A stretch of 35,155 nt of DNA. Origin: Verrucomicrobiota bacterium (lineage in GTDB: Bacteria; Verrucomicrobiota; Verrucomicrobiia; Limisphaerales; CAIMTB01). Position 1 is the stretch's first letter. Each line of letters begins with the position of its first letter. The stretch covers positions 1 through 35,155 of the forward strand of contig CAUJJW010000008.1 of the NCBI GenBank assembly GCA_963205105.1, read 5' to 3'. Under the pieces are notes generated by a model. That model was not told the origin of the DNA. It searched no databases and saw only the letters and a program-made list of their open reading frames with translations. Of the stretch, positions 7,784 through 15,561 are shown in pieces. The translations under genes were made by a program, and so were the position numbers.

Positions 7784-8116
7784 ACTACAAGTGAACGACC
7801 ACCTTTGGAGTGATCTAGTCTCGTATTGGATACGACGGCGAGAATGCCTTCGAGTCTGGCCCTGTCCAGCAAGGAGTTGCGGGCGATCTGCTCACGATAG
7901 GTCACCCTCCCCGGTAATGAGAAGGCGTGTCCGGGAGGGCGACGACGGGGACCTTCACCGCGCCTCGCAGGCGCCAGGAACGCCCATGGGGCGGAAGGCG
8001 GTCGCCGTCCGAACGGCAACGAGGCAAGGCAGGCGGACCGGGACGGCGGCGACTTTGTCACCTGGGCGGCCAGCAACGGAAGGATCAGCCCGGCAATGTC
8101 GCCACCACCGAAGGGG
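7784..8116. other. Intergenic stretch between cassette array and prophage remnant
   Basis: No gene is supported. The perfect hairpin TCGTAT-TGG-ATACGA lies at about 7822-7836. Long open frames on both strands are GC-driven and lack start signals. No integron integrase gene is present here, although it would be expected next to a complete integron. Confidence 0.4.
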
Positions 8117-8332
8117 TCAAGTGTGGCGACGGATGAATTGCGCCAGTTTGCGCTGCGCCTCGCCGGAGGGGTTGCGCGTCCCCTGTTCCCAGGACCGCAG
8201 CGTGCGAAGCGGGACCCGAAGGCGTCTGGCGACGGATTCCTGGGTCCACCCTTTGCGCGTCCGCAGGACGACAAGGGCCTCCATGAGGGAAAGCGCGAAG
8301 GCGAAGGTTTCAGCAGACTGGACGTCCGTCAT
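8117..8332 (-). CDS. XRE-family helix-turn-helix regulator
   Basis: The 71-residue product is almost entirely one helix-turn-helix domain. The segment RKGWTQESVARRLRVPLRTL followed by RSWEQGTRNP matches the Cro/C1 and NadS/HigA-like pattern (Q and E at the recognition-helix positions). It is likely a DNA-binding repressor controlling the neighbouring phage genes or itself. It ends in a conserved-type RKLAQFIRR helix. The ATG at 8332 lacks a strong ribosome binding site. It follows two other minus-strand genes and could be the last gene of their operon. A solitary antitoxin of the HigA type is another reading, but no toxin gene is beside it. Confidence 0.75.
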   Translation of the reverse strand: MTDVQSAETFAFALSLMEALVVLRTRKGWTQESVARRLRVPLRTLRSWEQGTRNPSGEAQRKLAQFIRRHT

Positions 8333-8371
8333 AGGTTGCTGGGGCTCAAAGAATTGGAAGGGCGACCAGCT

Positions 8372-8734
8372 TCATAGGACGGGGCTGGTTGAAATGGCGA
8401 CGCGGACGGTGGCGAAGGTGGTCTGGTAGAATCGGGCGACGGCGTCGGAAACCACCGACTCAACGGCGACCTGCAGTTGCGCGGCCTCGTGGCTGGCGGT
8501 GCCGCAACCGAACGGCGCGGGGGCTCCCGGGGCAACGGAAGCCTCCACCGTCACCACGTAGGAGCGGCGGAAGAGCCGCCCCGGATTCGGCGCCGAGGTC
8601 ATGCTCACGGTTTCGCGGCGGCCGGTCCGGAGCCAACGGATTTCCAGGCGTCCGAATCGGTTGATGTCCGTGACGGCCTCAATGCGTCCCTCGCGAACGA
8701 GGCGGTCGAAGGATTCCCGGGTCATGGTTTTCAT
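8372..8734 (-). CDS. Small phage protein of unknown role (120 aa)
   Basis: I start it at the ATG at 8734 (MKTMTRESFDRL), because the longer open frame upstream overlaps the preceding gene. The N-terminal 35 residues look like a short helical domain plus a beta strand pair (RIEAVTDINRFGRLEIRWLR). The rest is beta-rich and ends in a Val/Thr-rich tail. No family is recognised. It follows the 92-aa gene with a 13-bp gap and lies upstream of the XRE gene, so the three probably form one minus-strand transcription unit. Confidence 0.5.
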   Translation of the reverse strand: MKTMTRESFDRLVREGRIEAVTDINRFGRLEIRWLRTGRRETVSMTSAPNPGRLFRRSYVVTVEASVAPGAPAPFGCGTASHEAAQLQVAVESVVSDAVARFYQTTFATVRVAISTSPVL

Positions 8735-8747
8735 GGGCTTGGGGGTG

Positions 8748-9026
8748 TTACTTCGAGGCTCCTTCGAGTTTCGCCATGTCGACGACGTCGTTCCATTGGG
8801 CGGCGATCTGGTCTGGGCGGAACCCCAGGCGGGCCGCGTGGCGTTCGTACGCCTTCCGGATTCCACGAAGGACCCGCGGGTTCCGGTTGAGTGTCGTTCT
8901 GCCGTAACTGGCCGCCCGGCGGCACTGCTCACGGCCTGAGAGAATCGCCTGCGTCGCTTCGTCCTGGGCTCCGATGAGGCTCGTCGTCTTCACGGGATCA
9001 GCTGTGTTAGAAGTGACACACGCCAT
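8748..9026 (-). CDS. Small helical phage protein (92 aa)
   Basis: Starting at the ATG at 9026 (MACVTSNTADPVK), the product is mostly charged helix, with an Arg-rich centre (RNPRVLRGIRKAYERHAARL) and an acidic end. A nucleic-acid-binding or structural role is possible, but no family is recognised. An alternative, longer start lies upstream at 9119, but it would overlap the divergent ParB-like gene. First gene of the minus-strand set. Confidence 0.45.
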   Translation of the reverse strand: MACVTSNTADPVKTTSLIGAQDEATQAILSGREQCRRAASYGRTTLNRNPRVLRGIRKAYERHAARLGFRPDQIAAQWNDVVDMAKLEGASK

Positions 9027-9112
9027 CAAAGGAATTGACCCTGAATCACCCCCTAAAGGGTGGACGCTGGCCGCTTGGGTAGAGGGGGCCGCCCGAGCGG
9101 TTCCCGCTTTGC

Positions 9113-9760
9113 GTGTCATCCCAACCCCCTGCCCCCGCGGAATGTCCCTGCCTTCGACGCATGGACCTCGCCGGCATCACGCCCGCCGACTACAACCCGC
9201 GGTCGATTTCCGCGGAGGCCCTGGGCCGGTTGACCAAGTCGGTGGCCGAGTTCGGGAACCTCTCCCCCGTCACCCTGAACGTCCGCACGGGGAACCTTGT
9301 CGGCGGCCACCAGCGGGTGAAGTGCCTCCTGGCGATGGGCCACAAGGAGACCGACGTCTGGTGCGTCGACTTGCCGCCGGAGAAGGAGAAGGCGGCGAAC
9401 CTGACGCTCAACAACCTCGCCGGCGAATGGAACGAAGACGGGCTCGCCGACATTCTGCGGGGCTTGCGTGAGGGCGGCGTGGACCTCTACGTGACGGGGT
9501 TCTCCGACACGCGCCTTGAGGAAATCCTGGGCGAGTTCAACGCCAACGGTGCCGACATGCCAGACCTGAAGCAGGTCGACTTCGACGGCCTGCACAACAT
9601 GGTCTTCTCGTTGACGGACCCGCAGAAGGCGCTCGTGGAGGAAGCCGTGCGCTTGGCAAAGGCGGAAGGAGGATTGCGTGACGAAGGAAACAGCAACGGC
9701 AACGCGCTCGCTCGAATCTGCGAGCGTTTCTGCCAAGGCCATCCAGATCCGGCCCATTGA
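9113..9760 (+). CDS. ParB/Srx-fold phage protein
   Basis: The N-terminal half is a ParB-like nuclease/CTPase domain: NPRSISAEALGRLTKSVAEF, then VTLNVRTG and the hallmark GGHQR at about residues 64-68. Phages often carry such stand-alone ParB-fold proteins beside DNA methylases or other modification genes; they are not partition proteins. The C-terminal half has a helix-rich segment ending KALVEEAVRLAKAEGG. The start may be GTG at 9113 or ATG at 9161 (MDLAGITPAD), and the second fits the usual domain start better. Its end overlaps the Mom-like gene by 83 bp in another frame, which suggests tight co-translation. Its place right before the Mom-like gene hints at a role in DNA modification. Confidence 0.75.
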   Translation: MSSQPPAPAECPCLRRMDLAGITPADYNPRSISAEALGRLTKSVAEFGNLSPVTLNVRTGNLVGGHQRVKCLLAMGHKETDVWCVDLPPEKEKAANLTLNNLAGEWNEDGLADILRGLREGGVDLYVTGFSDTRLEEILGEFNANGADMPDLKQVDFDGLHNMVFSLTDPQKALVEEAVRLAKAEGGLRDEGNSNGNALARICERFCQGHPDPAH

Positions 9761-10457
9761 ATCGAGGGCCGCCCGGCGAATCATCCGGGCCCTGCACTAC
9801 AGCGGGACCGTCGTGCAGAACTCCCAGCTTCACTTCGGGGTGTTCCTTGCCGGCGTTTGCGGCGGCGCGCTGTCGTTCGGCCCGCCCTTGGACCGGACGA
9901 AGCTCCTGCACTTGGTCCACGGCACGCGCTGGAACGAGATGCTGGAATTGAACCGGATGGCGCTCGCGGAGTGGTTGCCGAGGAACGGGGAAAGCCGGTC
10001 CCTGTCCGTATGCCTTCGCATGATCCGGAAGCGGTACCCTTGGATTCAGTGGGTCGTGTCGTTCGCGGACGCCTGCCAATGCGGCGACGGGACGGCGTAC
10101 CGGGCCGCGGGCTTCGTCCTCACGGGTTTCAGCCAAGCCTCGCTTTGGGTCCTGCCGCCGGACTTGGCCAAGCTGAACGGCGCCCCCATCGCGCACCGGG
10201 TGAAGATTCAGGACAAGTCCTCAGCCGTATCTCGCGAGGTCCTGCGCCGTACGAATGGCCGGAACCTTTGCCTGGAGAAGTACGTGGAACGGTTCGGCGG
10301 CCGAATCCTTCCGGGGTACCAGTTCCGCTACATTTACTTCCTCGACCCGACGGCACGGAATCGCCTGACGGTTCCGGTTGTCGTTCTCGAAGATTGCGGA
10401 ACTGGGCGGTGGGATGTATCGGGGAAAGGCAGTTCCTCGAAGCGTGGGAAGCAGTGA
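9678..10457 (+). CDS. mom: Mom-like DNA-modification acyltransferase
   Basis: The 259-residue product resembles the Mom family of phage Mu, a GNAT-fold enzyme that adds a bulky group to adenine in phage DNA and so protects it from restriction. Supporting segments are ARRIIRALHYSGTV near the start, FGVFLAGVCGGALSFGPP, the block LNRMALAEWLPRNGESRSLS, YPWIQWVVSFAD, and GTAYRAAGFVLTGFS. The order and spacing match annotated Mom-family proteins as I know them. It starts with GTG at 9678, preceded by the strong ribosome binding site AAGGAGG, which decides this start. The last 16 bases overlap a tRNA-like sequence. Gene order ParB-like / Mom-like / terminase fits a phage late-early junction. Confidence 0.75.
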   Translation: MTKETATATRSLESASVSAKAIQIRPIESRAARRIIRALHYSGTVVQNSQLHFGVFLAGVCGGALSFGPPLDRTKLLHLVHGTRWNEMLELNRMALAEWLPRNGESRSLSVCLRMIRKRYPWIQWVVSFADACQCGDGTAYRAAGFVLTGFSQASLWVLPPDLAKLNGAPIAHRVKIQDKSSAVSREVLRRTNGRNLCLEKYVERFGGRILPGYQFRYIYFLDPTARNRLTVPVVVLEDCGTGRWDVSGKGSSSKRGKQ

Positions 10458-10517
10458 TGTTGCTGCGCCCGGCGTCCAGCCGGGAGAAGGTGGTTCAAGT
10501 CCAACCCCCGCGCTCCA
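10442..10517 (+). tRNA. tRNA-Gly(TCC)-like gene of the prophage
   Basis: Exactly 76 bases fold as a cloverleaf: acceptor GCGTGGG with CCCGCGC (one G-T pair), D-stem GCAG/CTGC, anticodon stem CCCGG/CCGGG with loop CGTCCAG (anticodon TCC), a T-arm with GGTTCAAGTCC, and discriminator T plus encoded CCA, as in bacterial tRNA-Gly. Oddities: position 33 is G and not T, the D-loop lacks the GG pair, and one extra base sits between the T-stem and the acceptor. It overlaps the end of the Mom-like gene. It could be a working phage tRNA, a decayed one, or a structured 3' element. Confidence 0.5.
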
Positions 10518-10529
10518 TTCCCCGACCGC

Positions 10530-11225
10530 ATGACGCCCCCTAACGGCGGCCAGGCGCCCCCGGGGGAGAACCCGCCCCCTCCCCTCCTGAGTGCGGACCA
10601 CGCCCGGCGTATTCTCGCGGCGAACGTCGCGAACATCGCGAAAAAGGCGAAGGAGGGAAAACCACTCACGACCGCGGAAGTCGAACTCGTGCGGACCGCC
10701 TCCGGGCACGGCGAGGGCCCGCTTGGCTTTGCGTCGAATCAGGTCGAACTGGCGCAGGCCTTGGGGGTCAACCGGCGGACCATTCAACGCTGGTCCCGAT
10801 TGGACGGATGCCCCGGCGCCCGGTCCGATGGTCGGTATCCCATCGACGAGTGGCGCTCGTGGGCAAGGACGAACGGGTTGCGCGTCTCCGAAGTCCTCGA
10901 CGCCGGCGAACTCAAGGCGGAGCAACTCGCCCTTCAGAACGAGAAACTGCGCCACGAGATCGCGGTGCTTCGCCGGGTCTACGTTCCCGCCCGCGACGTT
11001 GAACTCCTGGGCGCCCGCCTGGGAGCGGCCGTCCGCAAAGTCGTCACCTCGTTGCACCTCCTGGCCCCGTCCGTCGCCGGCATGACGGTGCTCGAAGCCG
11101 AGGTTTTGTTGAAAGACAAGGAGGACGAGATCGTTGCCCAACTGCACGCCATCGACGTGGGCCTGGAAGACCTGACCACGCCCGCCCTGGAGGAGCATGA
11201 GCCCCCAACGACATCCCTTGATTGA
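10530..11225 (+). CDS. Phage terminase small subunit (Nu1-like)
   Basis: The 231-residue product has a helix-turn-helix at about residues 68-105 (NQVELAQALGVNRRTIQRWSR, then a WARTNGLRV wing). A long helix with EQLALQNEKLRHEIAVLRR, typical of Nu1/terminase small subunits, follows it. These proteins recognise the packaging site and recruit the large subunit. The acidic C-terminal region (KDKEDEIVAQLHAIDVGLEDL) would contact the large subunit. The gene overlaps the start of the terminase large subunit by 29 bp, the usual pairing. The N-terminus is Pro-rich and unrecognised. The start ATG at 10530 lies 13 bases after the tRNA-like CCA. Confidence 0.75.
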   Translation: MTPPNGGQAPPGENPPPPLLSADHARRILAANVANIAKKAKEGKPLTTAEVELVRTASGHGEGPLGFASNQVELAQALGVNRRTIQRWSRLDGCPGARSDGRYPIDEWRSWARTNGLRVSEVLDAGELKAEQLALQNEKLRHEIAVLRRVYVPARDVELLGARLGAAVRKVVTSLHLLAPSVAGMTVLEAEVLLKDKEDEIVAQLHAIDVGLEDLTTPALEEHEPPTTSLD

Positions 11226-11583
11226 CGGTTTCTCACGCGCCTTGCGCCCGCCCGACCGGCGGCTTCCGTGGGAGTGGTGCGAGGAGCATGTCGTGGTGGA
11301 CGACACTTCCCCCCTGCCCGGCCGTTGGCGAAGCGACAACTCGCCCTGGGTTCGGGAGGTCATGGAGGAAGCCACCCGCCGTCGGCGCGTGGTTGTGAAA
11401 TGCGCGGCCCAAACGGCGAAGACCCAAACCGTTCTTATCATCACTTTCGGAGGACCCCGGCCCGGCGTTGTGGGTCATCTCAGCTTAGGAGGAGGCGGTG
11501 GAGCGGAAATGGTGGGACCTATGAATTATCTCGAGACGCAGTCGCATCTTCGCTTGTTCGGTCGGCGAGGAACCAGCTCCTAG
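11197..11583 (+). pseudogene. Terminase large subunit, 5' fragment only
   Basis: The first 84 or so residues fit the start of a GpA-type terminase large subunit: PWEWCEEHVVV, then GRWRSDNSPWVREVMEEA, and VVVKCAAQTAKTQTVL, which leads into the Walker A region. After about position 11445 the sequence no longer resembles a terminase (Gly-rich, then a stop), so roughly 500 residues of ATPase and nuclease are missing. The ATG at 11197 has the ribosome binding site GGAGGA and overlaps the small-subunit gene. The break marks the right edge of the prophage remnant. Confidence 0.7.
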
Positions 11584-12089
11584 ACTGTTTGGGACCAGTT
11601 GGTCGGCCGTCTTCATCTGGGGTTGGGGTGCGCCCATGGATCGAAGCGGAATTCGGGATTTCATGGGGCTCTCCGACGACCTCAGTCCATTCAAGCGCGA
11701 GCGAGACGTCGATTCATGCCAATCAGCGCCGAGTCAGATGCTCAGCATTTTGATACTGCCCTTTGATACTGATGACCTGTTTTTGGGTCCACGGGAGTCC
11801 ACTCAGGACTCTCGAGGCACCGTGCTAACATGCTTTTGCCCAAATGTTTGCCCATTCTGGACCAGATCCGTCCAAGTGGGGGTAATCGGCCTAAAAGAAC
11901 TTCCGGATAACCTCTCCGATCCGCGTCTGGAACGCCAACCGTGGTACGACTGTCGATTGGTCCTGCATGTCCTCGAGGACCAGATTCGTGAGCCGCGCCG
12001 AGGTCGGGAGATTGTGTCCCTTGGACCCTCACTTTCGACAATTCCACAATACGTGGTATTCTGCGCCGCAGAAAGGAGGTGAACCTTCA
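11584..12089. other. Non-coding or decayed stretch after the terminase break
   Basis: No convincing gene on either strand. Frames of 100-150 codons exist, but none has a start signal or recognisable motif. A 12-bp perfect palindrome GTCCTCGAGGAC (about 11969-11980) sits inside a wider inverted repeat TGGTCCT...AGGACCA, and could be a binding site. The end of the stretch carries the strong ribosome binding site of the next small gene. Confidence 0.35.
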
Positions 12090-12227
12090 ATGCCAAAAAA
12101 CGAACAGACGGGTAAGAAGGCAGCCACCGCAGCATCGAGTGTTCTTCGTAGCCCTCGAGCCAGTAAGAGCGCCAAGAGTGCGGCAGCATCCGCGCTCACT
12201 CAGGCGCCGAGTCGCAAGAAACGCTAG
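12090..12227 (+). CDS. Small basic conserved-type protein (45 aa)
   Basis: The ATG at 12090 follows AAAGGAGGTGAA at optimal distance, one of the best ribosome binding sites in the window. The product is rich in Lys, Ala and Ser (MPKNEQTGKKAAT at the start, SALTQAPSRKKR at the end). I know this pattern (KxxSKVASxASKxLR...KSVAGSALTQ) from many bacterial genomes as a small protein of unknown function. Composition suggests nucleic-acid binding. It stands alone; a GAGGT/ACCTC hairpin (12235-12250) just after the stop could end transcription. Confidence 0.65.
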   Translation: MPKNEQTGKKAATAASSVLRSPRASKSAKSAAASALTQAPSRKKR

Positions 12228-12843
12228 GGCTCTTTGAGGTCCTTTACCTCTCGATGGCAGCGCTGCGGGGCTTCAATAGACCGGCAGCGCTGCCAAGCAT
12301 CGTTCTCCAATTCGGAAACCCATTCTATACCCCATTCTATACTACCCGCCCGAAATTGGGCCCGGTTGGGTCCCATTGGGTCCAACCCCTATCGATTCGA
12401 ACTACCTTCAGGCGAACGAGATACCGTAAGGGTCCAATTGGGGAGCAGATTAGGGAAAACGCCGAAAAGCAATTTCCACTCAGGAACTCCAAAGAGGAGT
12501 CCAGGACGTGGCTTGTCTCAGCCCAACATCAGTCTCCCCGATCGTGAACGAAGGAGGCTCAGCCCATACCACGGGCGTGTCCCGGCCAAGTGCCGCAGTC
12601 AATCCCGATCACCATGGCTCTACGGCGTCCGCTGGCGACATTCACACCAACTGCGCCATAGTCGGCGGGATTGTCGCGCGGGCTGTCGGGCGAGCTGGAA
12701 TTCCTCCCGAATGGCTGACGGCCCGCGAGCCCATCCCCTTTCAACGCCTCGATCAATAACCAGAGGATCCAAGGAATTGGTGCTCAAAAGTGGGAACCGC
12801 TGTGTAAAGCTAGCTTGACACATGACAAGCGTCCTTTACAGTC
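12228..12843. other. Non-coding stretch with inverted and direct repeats
   Basis: The palindrome GGCAGCGCTGC occurs twice, at about 12254 and 12291. A 12-base direct repeat containing CCATTCTATAC lies near 12319-12345, followed by GGGCCC/GGGTCC-rich sequence. An open frame from GTG 12508 to 12759 has an AGAGGAG upstream but no recognisable product; I do not call it. Nothing else is seen. Confidence 0.35.
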
Positions 12844-13274
12844 ATGTCCATGAAGACCACCGCGTTTCCTGAAACCTCCCCGAGTCCCTGGCCGATCACG
12901 CGCAGCGTCGCGAGGGCGCTGTTCTGGGGCATTTCGTTTGGTGTCGCGGTGCGGGCCGTGTTTTATTTGTTCGATCATCACAGCCTGCCGGCGGCGGCGC
13001 GCCTCGCCTTGGTCGTCGTGCCGTTCGTGCCGGCCGTGTTCTGCGTCATGACCATGGTCCGCTGGGTCCGGGGCCTGGATGAGCTCCAGCAACGCCTCCA
13101 GCTCCAGTCGTTCGCGGCCGTTTTCCCCGGCCTGCTCCTGCCATCATGGGCAACGAACTGCTCCGCGTGGCGGGCTTCATCTCCGGCGTGGAACTGAGCG
13201 TCCGCAGCGTCGGCTTCGCCATGCTGATGATCTTCTCGGGCGCCTCCCTGTGGCTCTGGTGGAGGAACCGTTGA
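12844..13274 (+). pseudogene. Small membrane protein, frameshifted
   Basis: The first 100 residues encode two hydrophobic helices around WVRGLDELQQRLQLQS. The frame then shifts near 13138 (one base missing), and the rest of the protein continues in another frame (GNELLRVAGFISGVELSV...SLWLWWRNR) to a stop at 13272-13274. The whole is a paralogue of the next gene, which has the same core (WMRGLDEMQRRIQFEA). With the shift repaired it would be a membrane protein of about 143 residues. The lesion may be real or a base-call error. The start may be ATG 12844 or 12850. Confidence 0.6.
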
Positions 13275-13305
13275 GAACCCGCGAACCTTCCCAAAGAGCA
13301 CTTCC

Positions 13306-13728
13306 ATGAAAACCAGTTCCCTCACCCTCCCTGAAGCGGTGCGGATTTCCGTCCGCGACGCCCTCAAACTCAATGCCTGGGCGCCCGTCGCCGTGGTCGC
13401 GGCCTTCGTGTCGCGCCTGTTGCTGCGCGATCCGGAACTGACCGGCCCGCTGCGTGTCGCCGTGGCCCTGCTGCCGCTGCTGTCGGGTTTGCTTTACGTC
13501 CGAACTCTCTGGCGCTGGATGCGGGGCCTGGACGAGATGCAGCGCCGCATCCAGTTCGAGGCCGTGGCCTTCGCCGCGCTGGCCATGCTGTTCATCGCCT
13601 TGACGGTGGACCTGCTCCAGCTCGGCGGCTTCATCGGCAGTCTGCGCTTCGGCTGGGAAGGTTACTTCGCCTTCACCTTCTTCCTCTGGACCGCGGGCCT
13701 TGCCCTGGCCAACCGCCGTTACCAATGA
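13306..13728 (+). CDS. Four-helix membrane protein, paralogue of the preceding gene
   Basis: The 140-residue product has about four membrane helices and a conserved-looking cytoplasmic loop, RWMRGLDEMQRRIQFEA, between helices 2 and 3. The function is not known. It overlaps the XRE regulator gene by 4 bp (ATGA), so the two are translated together. The pattern of small membrane proteins with a short XRE regulator is a common bacterial module in which the regulator controls the membrane gene. The preceding gene is a frameshifted copy of the same family, which suggests a local duplication. Confidence 0.65.
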   Translation: MKTSSLTLPEAVRISVRDALKLNAWAPVAVVAAFVSRLLLRDPELTGPLRVAVALLPLLSGLLYVRTLWRWMRGLDEMQRRIQFEAVAFAALAMLFIALTVDLLQLGGFIGSLRFGWEGYFAFTFFLWTAGLALANRRYQ

Positions 13729-13922
13729 AAAACCGCCTCCGAGAACTGCGGGCGGCAAAGCAGTGGTCCCAGGGAGATCTCGCCGAGAAACTCGGGGTCT
13801 CCCGCCAGACCATCAACGCCATCGAGACCGAGAAATACGATCCCAGCCTGCCGTTGGCCTTCAAGCTGGCGAAGCTCTTCAAGCAGCCCATCGAGGACAT
13901 CTTCTCTGACAACGAAAAGTAA
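13725..13922 (+). CDS. Short XRE-family transcription regulator (65 aa)
   Basis: The product is a single Cro/C1 helix-turn-helix: RLRELRAAKQWSQGDLAEKL then GVSRQTINAIETEKYDPSL and PLAFKLAKLFKQPIEDIF. This is the form of the YozG/DUF-type regulators that sit beside small membrane proteins. It would bind DNA as a dimer and probably autoregulates the operon. Its ATG overlaps the stop of the preceding gene (ATGA), and the next membrane gene starts 13 bp after its stop. The four genes from 12844 to 14316 therefore look like one operon. Confidence 0.85.
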   Translation: MKNRLRELRAAKQWSQGDLAEKLGVSRQTINAIETEKYDPSLPLAFKLAKLFKQPIEDIFSDNEK

Positions 13923-13935
13923 CCCCCGCACCGCC

Positions 13936-14316
13936 ATGATCCCCGCCAAGTTCAAGCTCCTCGGTTTTATCATCATCCTCCTCGCCGCCGCCGCGCATTT
14001 GCTGAACACCGGCTACCGTGATTGGAGTTCCGGGGCCGACACCGCTTACGTGCTCGGATTGCTCTTCTTGTTCTTCGCACGCGACAAGATCGAAGACGAA
14101 CGCGTGCAGTCCTTGAAACTCAAGGCTCTGACGGTCGCGTTCTGTGCCGGATGGGCGGTCGTGGGGACGATCAGGTTCATCCTGTATCTCGACGCCCGGC
14201 CGGTAACGCCGCCATCGGTCTCGGCCTACGACGCCATGATCCTCATGCTGGTCATCGCCCACGCGCTGTTTCATTGGTGGCGTTTCCAAGATGGGCGGCC
14301 TGGGAGGACGATGTGA
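13936..14316 (+). CDS. Four-helix membrane protein of the XRE module
   Basis: The 126-residue product has four hydrophobic helices, with the loop RDKIEDERVQSLKLKAL between helices 2 and 3. DERxxxLxxKAL is typical of small membrane proteins co-encoded with short XRE regulators. No enzymatic motif. It is the last gene of the 12844-14316 operon, and the regulator just before it is likely its controller. The helices suggest an inner-membrane location. Function unknown. Confidence 0.65.
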   Translation: MIPAKFKLLGFIIILLAAAAHLLNTGYRDWSSGADTAYVLGLLFLFFARDKIEDERVQSLKLKALTVAFCAGWAVVGTIRFILYLDARPVTPPSVSAYDAMILMLVIAHALFHWWRFQDGRPGRTM

Positions 14317-14447
14317 GAAGGCCCGCGCATCCGCCCGACTGACCCGCAGTTCCACTCATCACTTCGGATGCCGGGCTTCGTCTCTCCGTTCGACGCCCAC
14401 GATTTCCTGTAAGAAACGTCCCCGGCCGGCTTCCAACTCCGCAACAA

Positions 14448-14960
14448 GTGACTCAACGCGAACAACAGGAACGCTTCGACCGGTGGTTGGGGGACCACGG
14501 TGCAATCCTCCACCACGTGGTCAACGGCTTCGCCTGGGGCGACGACCGCAACGACCTGATGCAGGAGCTGCTGCTGGCCCTGTGGAAGGCCCTGCCCGCC
14601 TTCCGCGAGGAATCAAAAATCTCCACCTTCATCTACCGCGTGGCCCACAACACCGCGCTCACCTGGCGGCGGACCCGCCTCAACTACGTCCGCAAAGTCG
14701 AAGCCTTCGAAGCCGAGCTTCCTACGCAGAGCACAGGCCTTCACCCCGTGCCGGACACCGAGCTGTTGGAGCGGATCTACGCCGAGATCCGCCGGCTCCC
14801 GGCGGTGGACCGTTCGTTGATCCTCCTGTCGCTCGACGGCGTGGCTTACCGCGAGATGGCCGAGATCCACGGTTTCTCGGAAAGCAACGTCGGCGTGCGC
14901 CTCAACCGTGCCAAACAGCAACTGGCCAAAGCCATGAAAGGAGCCGTCCATGAACTTTGA
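14448..14960 (+). CDS. ECF-type RNA polymerase sigma factor
   Basis: The 170-residue product has region 2 (DRNDLMQELLLALWKALPAFREESKISTFIYRVAHNTAL, quoted here as its parts: DLMQELLLALWKALP and STFIYRVAHN) and region 4 (RLPAVDRSLILLSLDGVAYREMAEI then SESNVGVRLNRAKQQL). It directs RNA polymerase to a small set of promoters. It overlaps the next gene by 11 bp; the latter encodes a membrane protein in the position where an anti-sigma factor would be expected. Length is normal for the family. The start ATG at 14448 is backed by the region spacing; the upstream sequence lacks a strong ribosome binding site. Confidence 0.9.
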   Translation: MTQREQQERFDRWLGDHGAILHHVVNGFAWGDDRNDLMQELLLALWKALPAFREESKISTFIYRVAHNTALTWRRTRLNYVRKVEAFEAELPTQSTGLHPVPDTELLERIYAEIRRLPAVDRSLILLSLDGVAYREMAEIHGFSESNVGVRLNRAKQQLAKAMKGAVHEL

Positions 14961-15561
14961 CGACATCGAATCCGTGTGGCGCTCGCCGCACAACCAACCC
15001 AACGCCACCGAACTGGAAGACCACAAAATGAAGCTCATCGCCGAACTCCGCCGCCGTCACCGCGCCAGTCGCGGGTTGCTCTGGCTCACCCTCATCCCGC
15101 TCCTTTTCCTTACCGCCCTGATCGTGCGGCATGTGCTCTGGCCCGATCCGGCGCTGGACAAGTTGGACCTGAGCCGCGAGTGGGCGGTGCTCCCGCTCTT
15201 CGCGCTGCCGTGGGCCGGTTGGTTCATCATGCTCCGGCTCTACCTGCGGCATCAGACGCGGCACCTCGACTACGACCGCTCGATCAGCGCGAGCGTGGCT
15301 GCGTCGCTGGATGAGAACCGGACGGAGCGCACGCGTTATAAGGTCATCACCGGCCTGCTGGTGGCCAGCATTCCGCTGGTGGTCCTGATCGTCCACCAGC
15401 TCCGCGCCGTCGGCAAAACCGGCAACGAAATCCTGCTGCCCGCGTATGTCATCTGGCCGGCCTATGTGGCGCTGATGGTGGGTTGGTTCGCCTGGTATTA
15501 TTTCCGGCGGCTGTTGCCCAAGCAGCGCCAGCTCGAAGTCCTAGCCCAATCCTACAAATGA
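14950..15561 (+). CDS. Membrane protein paired with the ECF sigma factor (possible anti-sigma)
   Basis: The 203-residue product has a short cytoplasmic N-terminus (MNFDDIESVWRSPHNQP) with no zinc-binding HxxxCxxC motif. Four membrane helices follow, at about residues 43-60, 77-94, 134-149 and 161-180. The gene overlaps the sigma-factor gene by 11 bp, so it is translated with it. A regulatory role such as sequestering the sigma factor at the membrane is inferred from position only. It also overlaps the following serine hydrolase gene by 4 bp, making a three-gene operon. Confidence 0.65.
   Translation: MNFDDIESVWRSPHNQPNATELEDHKMKLIAELRRRHRASRGLLWLTLIPLLFLTALIVRHVLWPDPALDKLDLSREWAVLPLFALPWAGWFIMLRLYLRHQTRHLDYDRSISASVAASLDENRTERTRYKVITGLLVASIPLVVLIVHQLRAVGKTGNEILLPAYVIWPAYVALMVGWFAWYYFRRLLPKQRQLEVLAQSYK

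Larger units (their letters stand above)
8117..11450. mobile_element. Prophage remnant (regulator, DNA modification, packaging genes)
   Basis: The segment has consistently high GC and a phage-like order: XRE regulator and two small genes on the minus strand, then ParB-like, Mom-like, tRNA-like, terminase small subunit and the start of the terminase large subunit on the plus strand. The large subunit is cut at about 11445, and no portal, capsid or tail genes follow. The right end was therefore lost, by deletion or insertion. Confidence 0.7.

Noticed and set aside
7759..8274. 171-codon minus-strand gene between cassettes and prophage
   Set aside because: It runs through the XRE gene and the core site in other frames, without a start signal.
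12508..12759. Gene from GTG 12508 (83 codons)
   Set aside because: AGAGGAG lies upstream, but the product resembles nothing known and both other frames are equally open.
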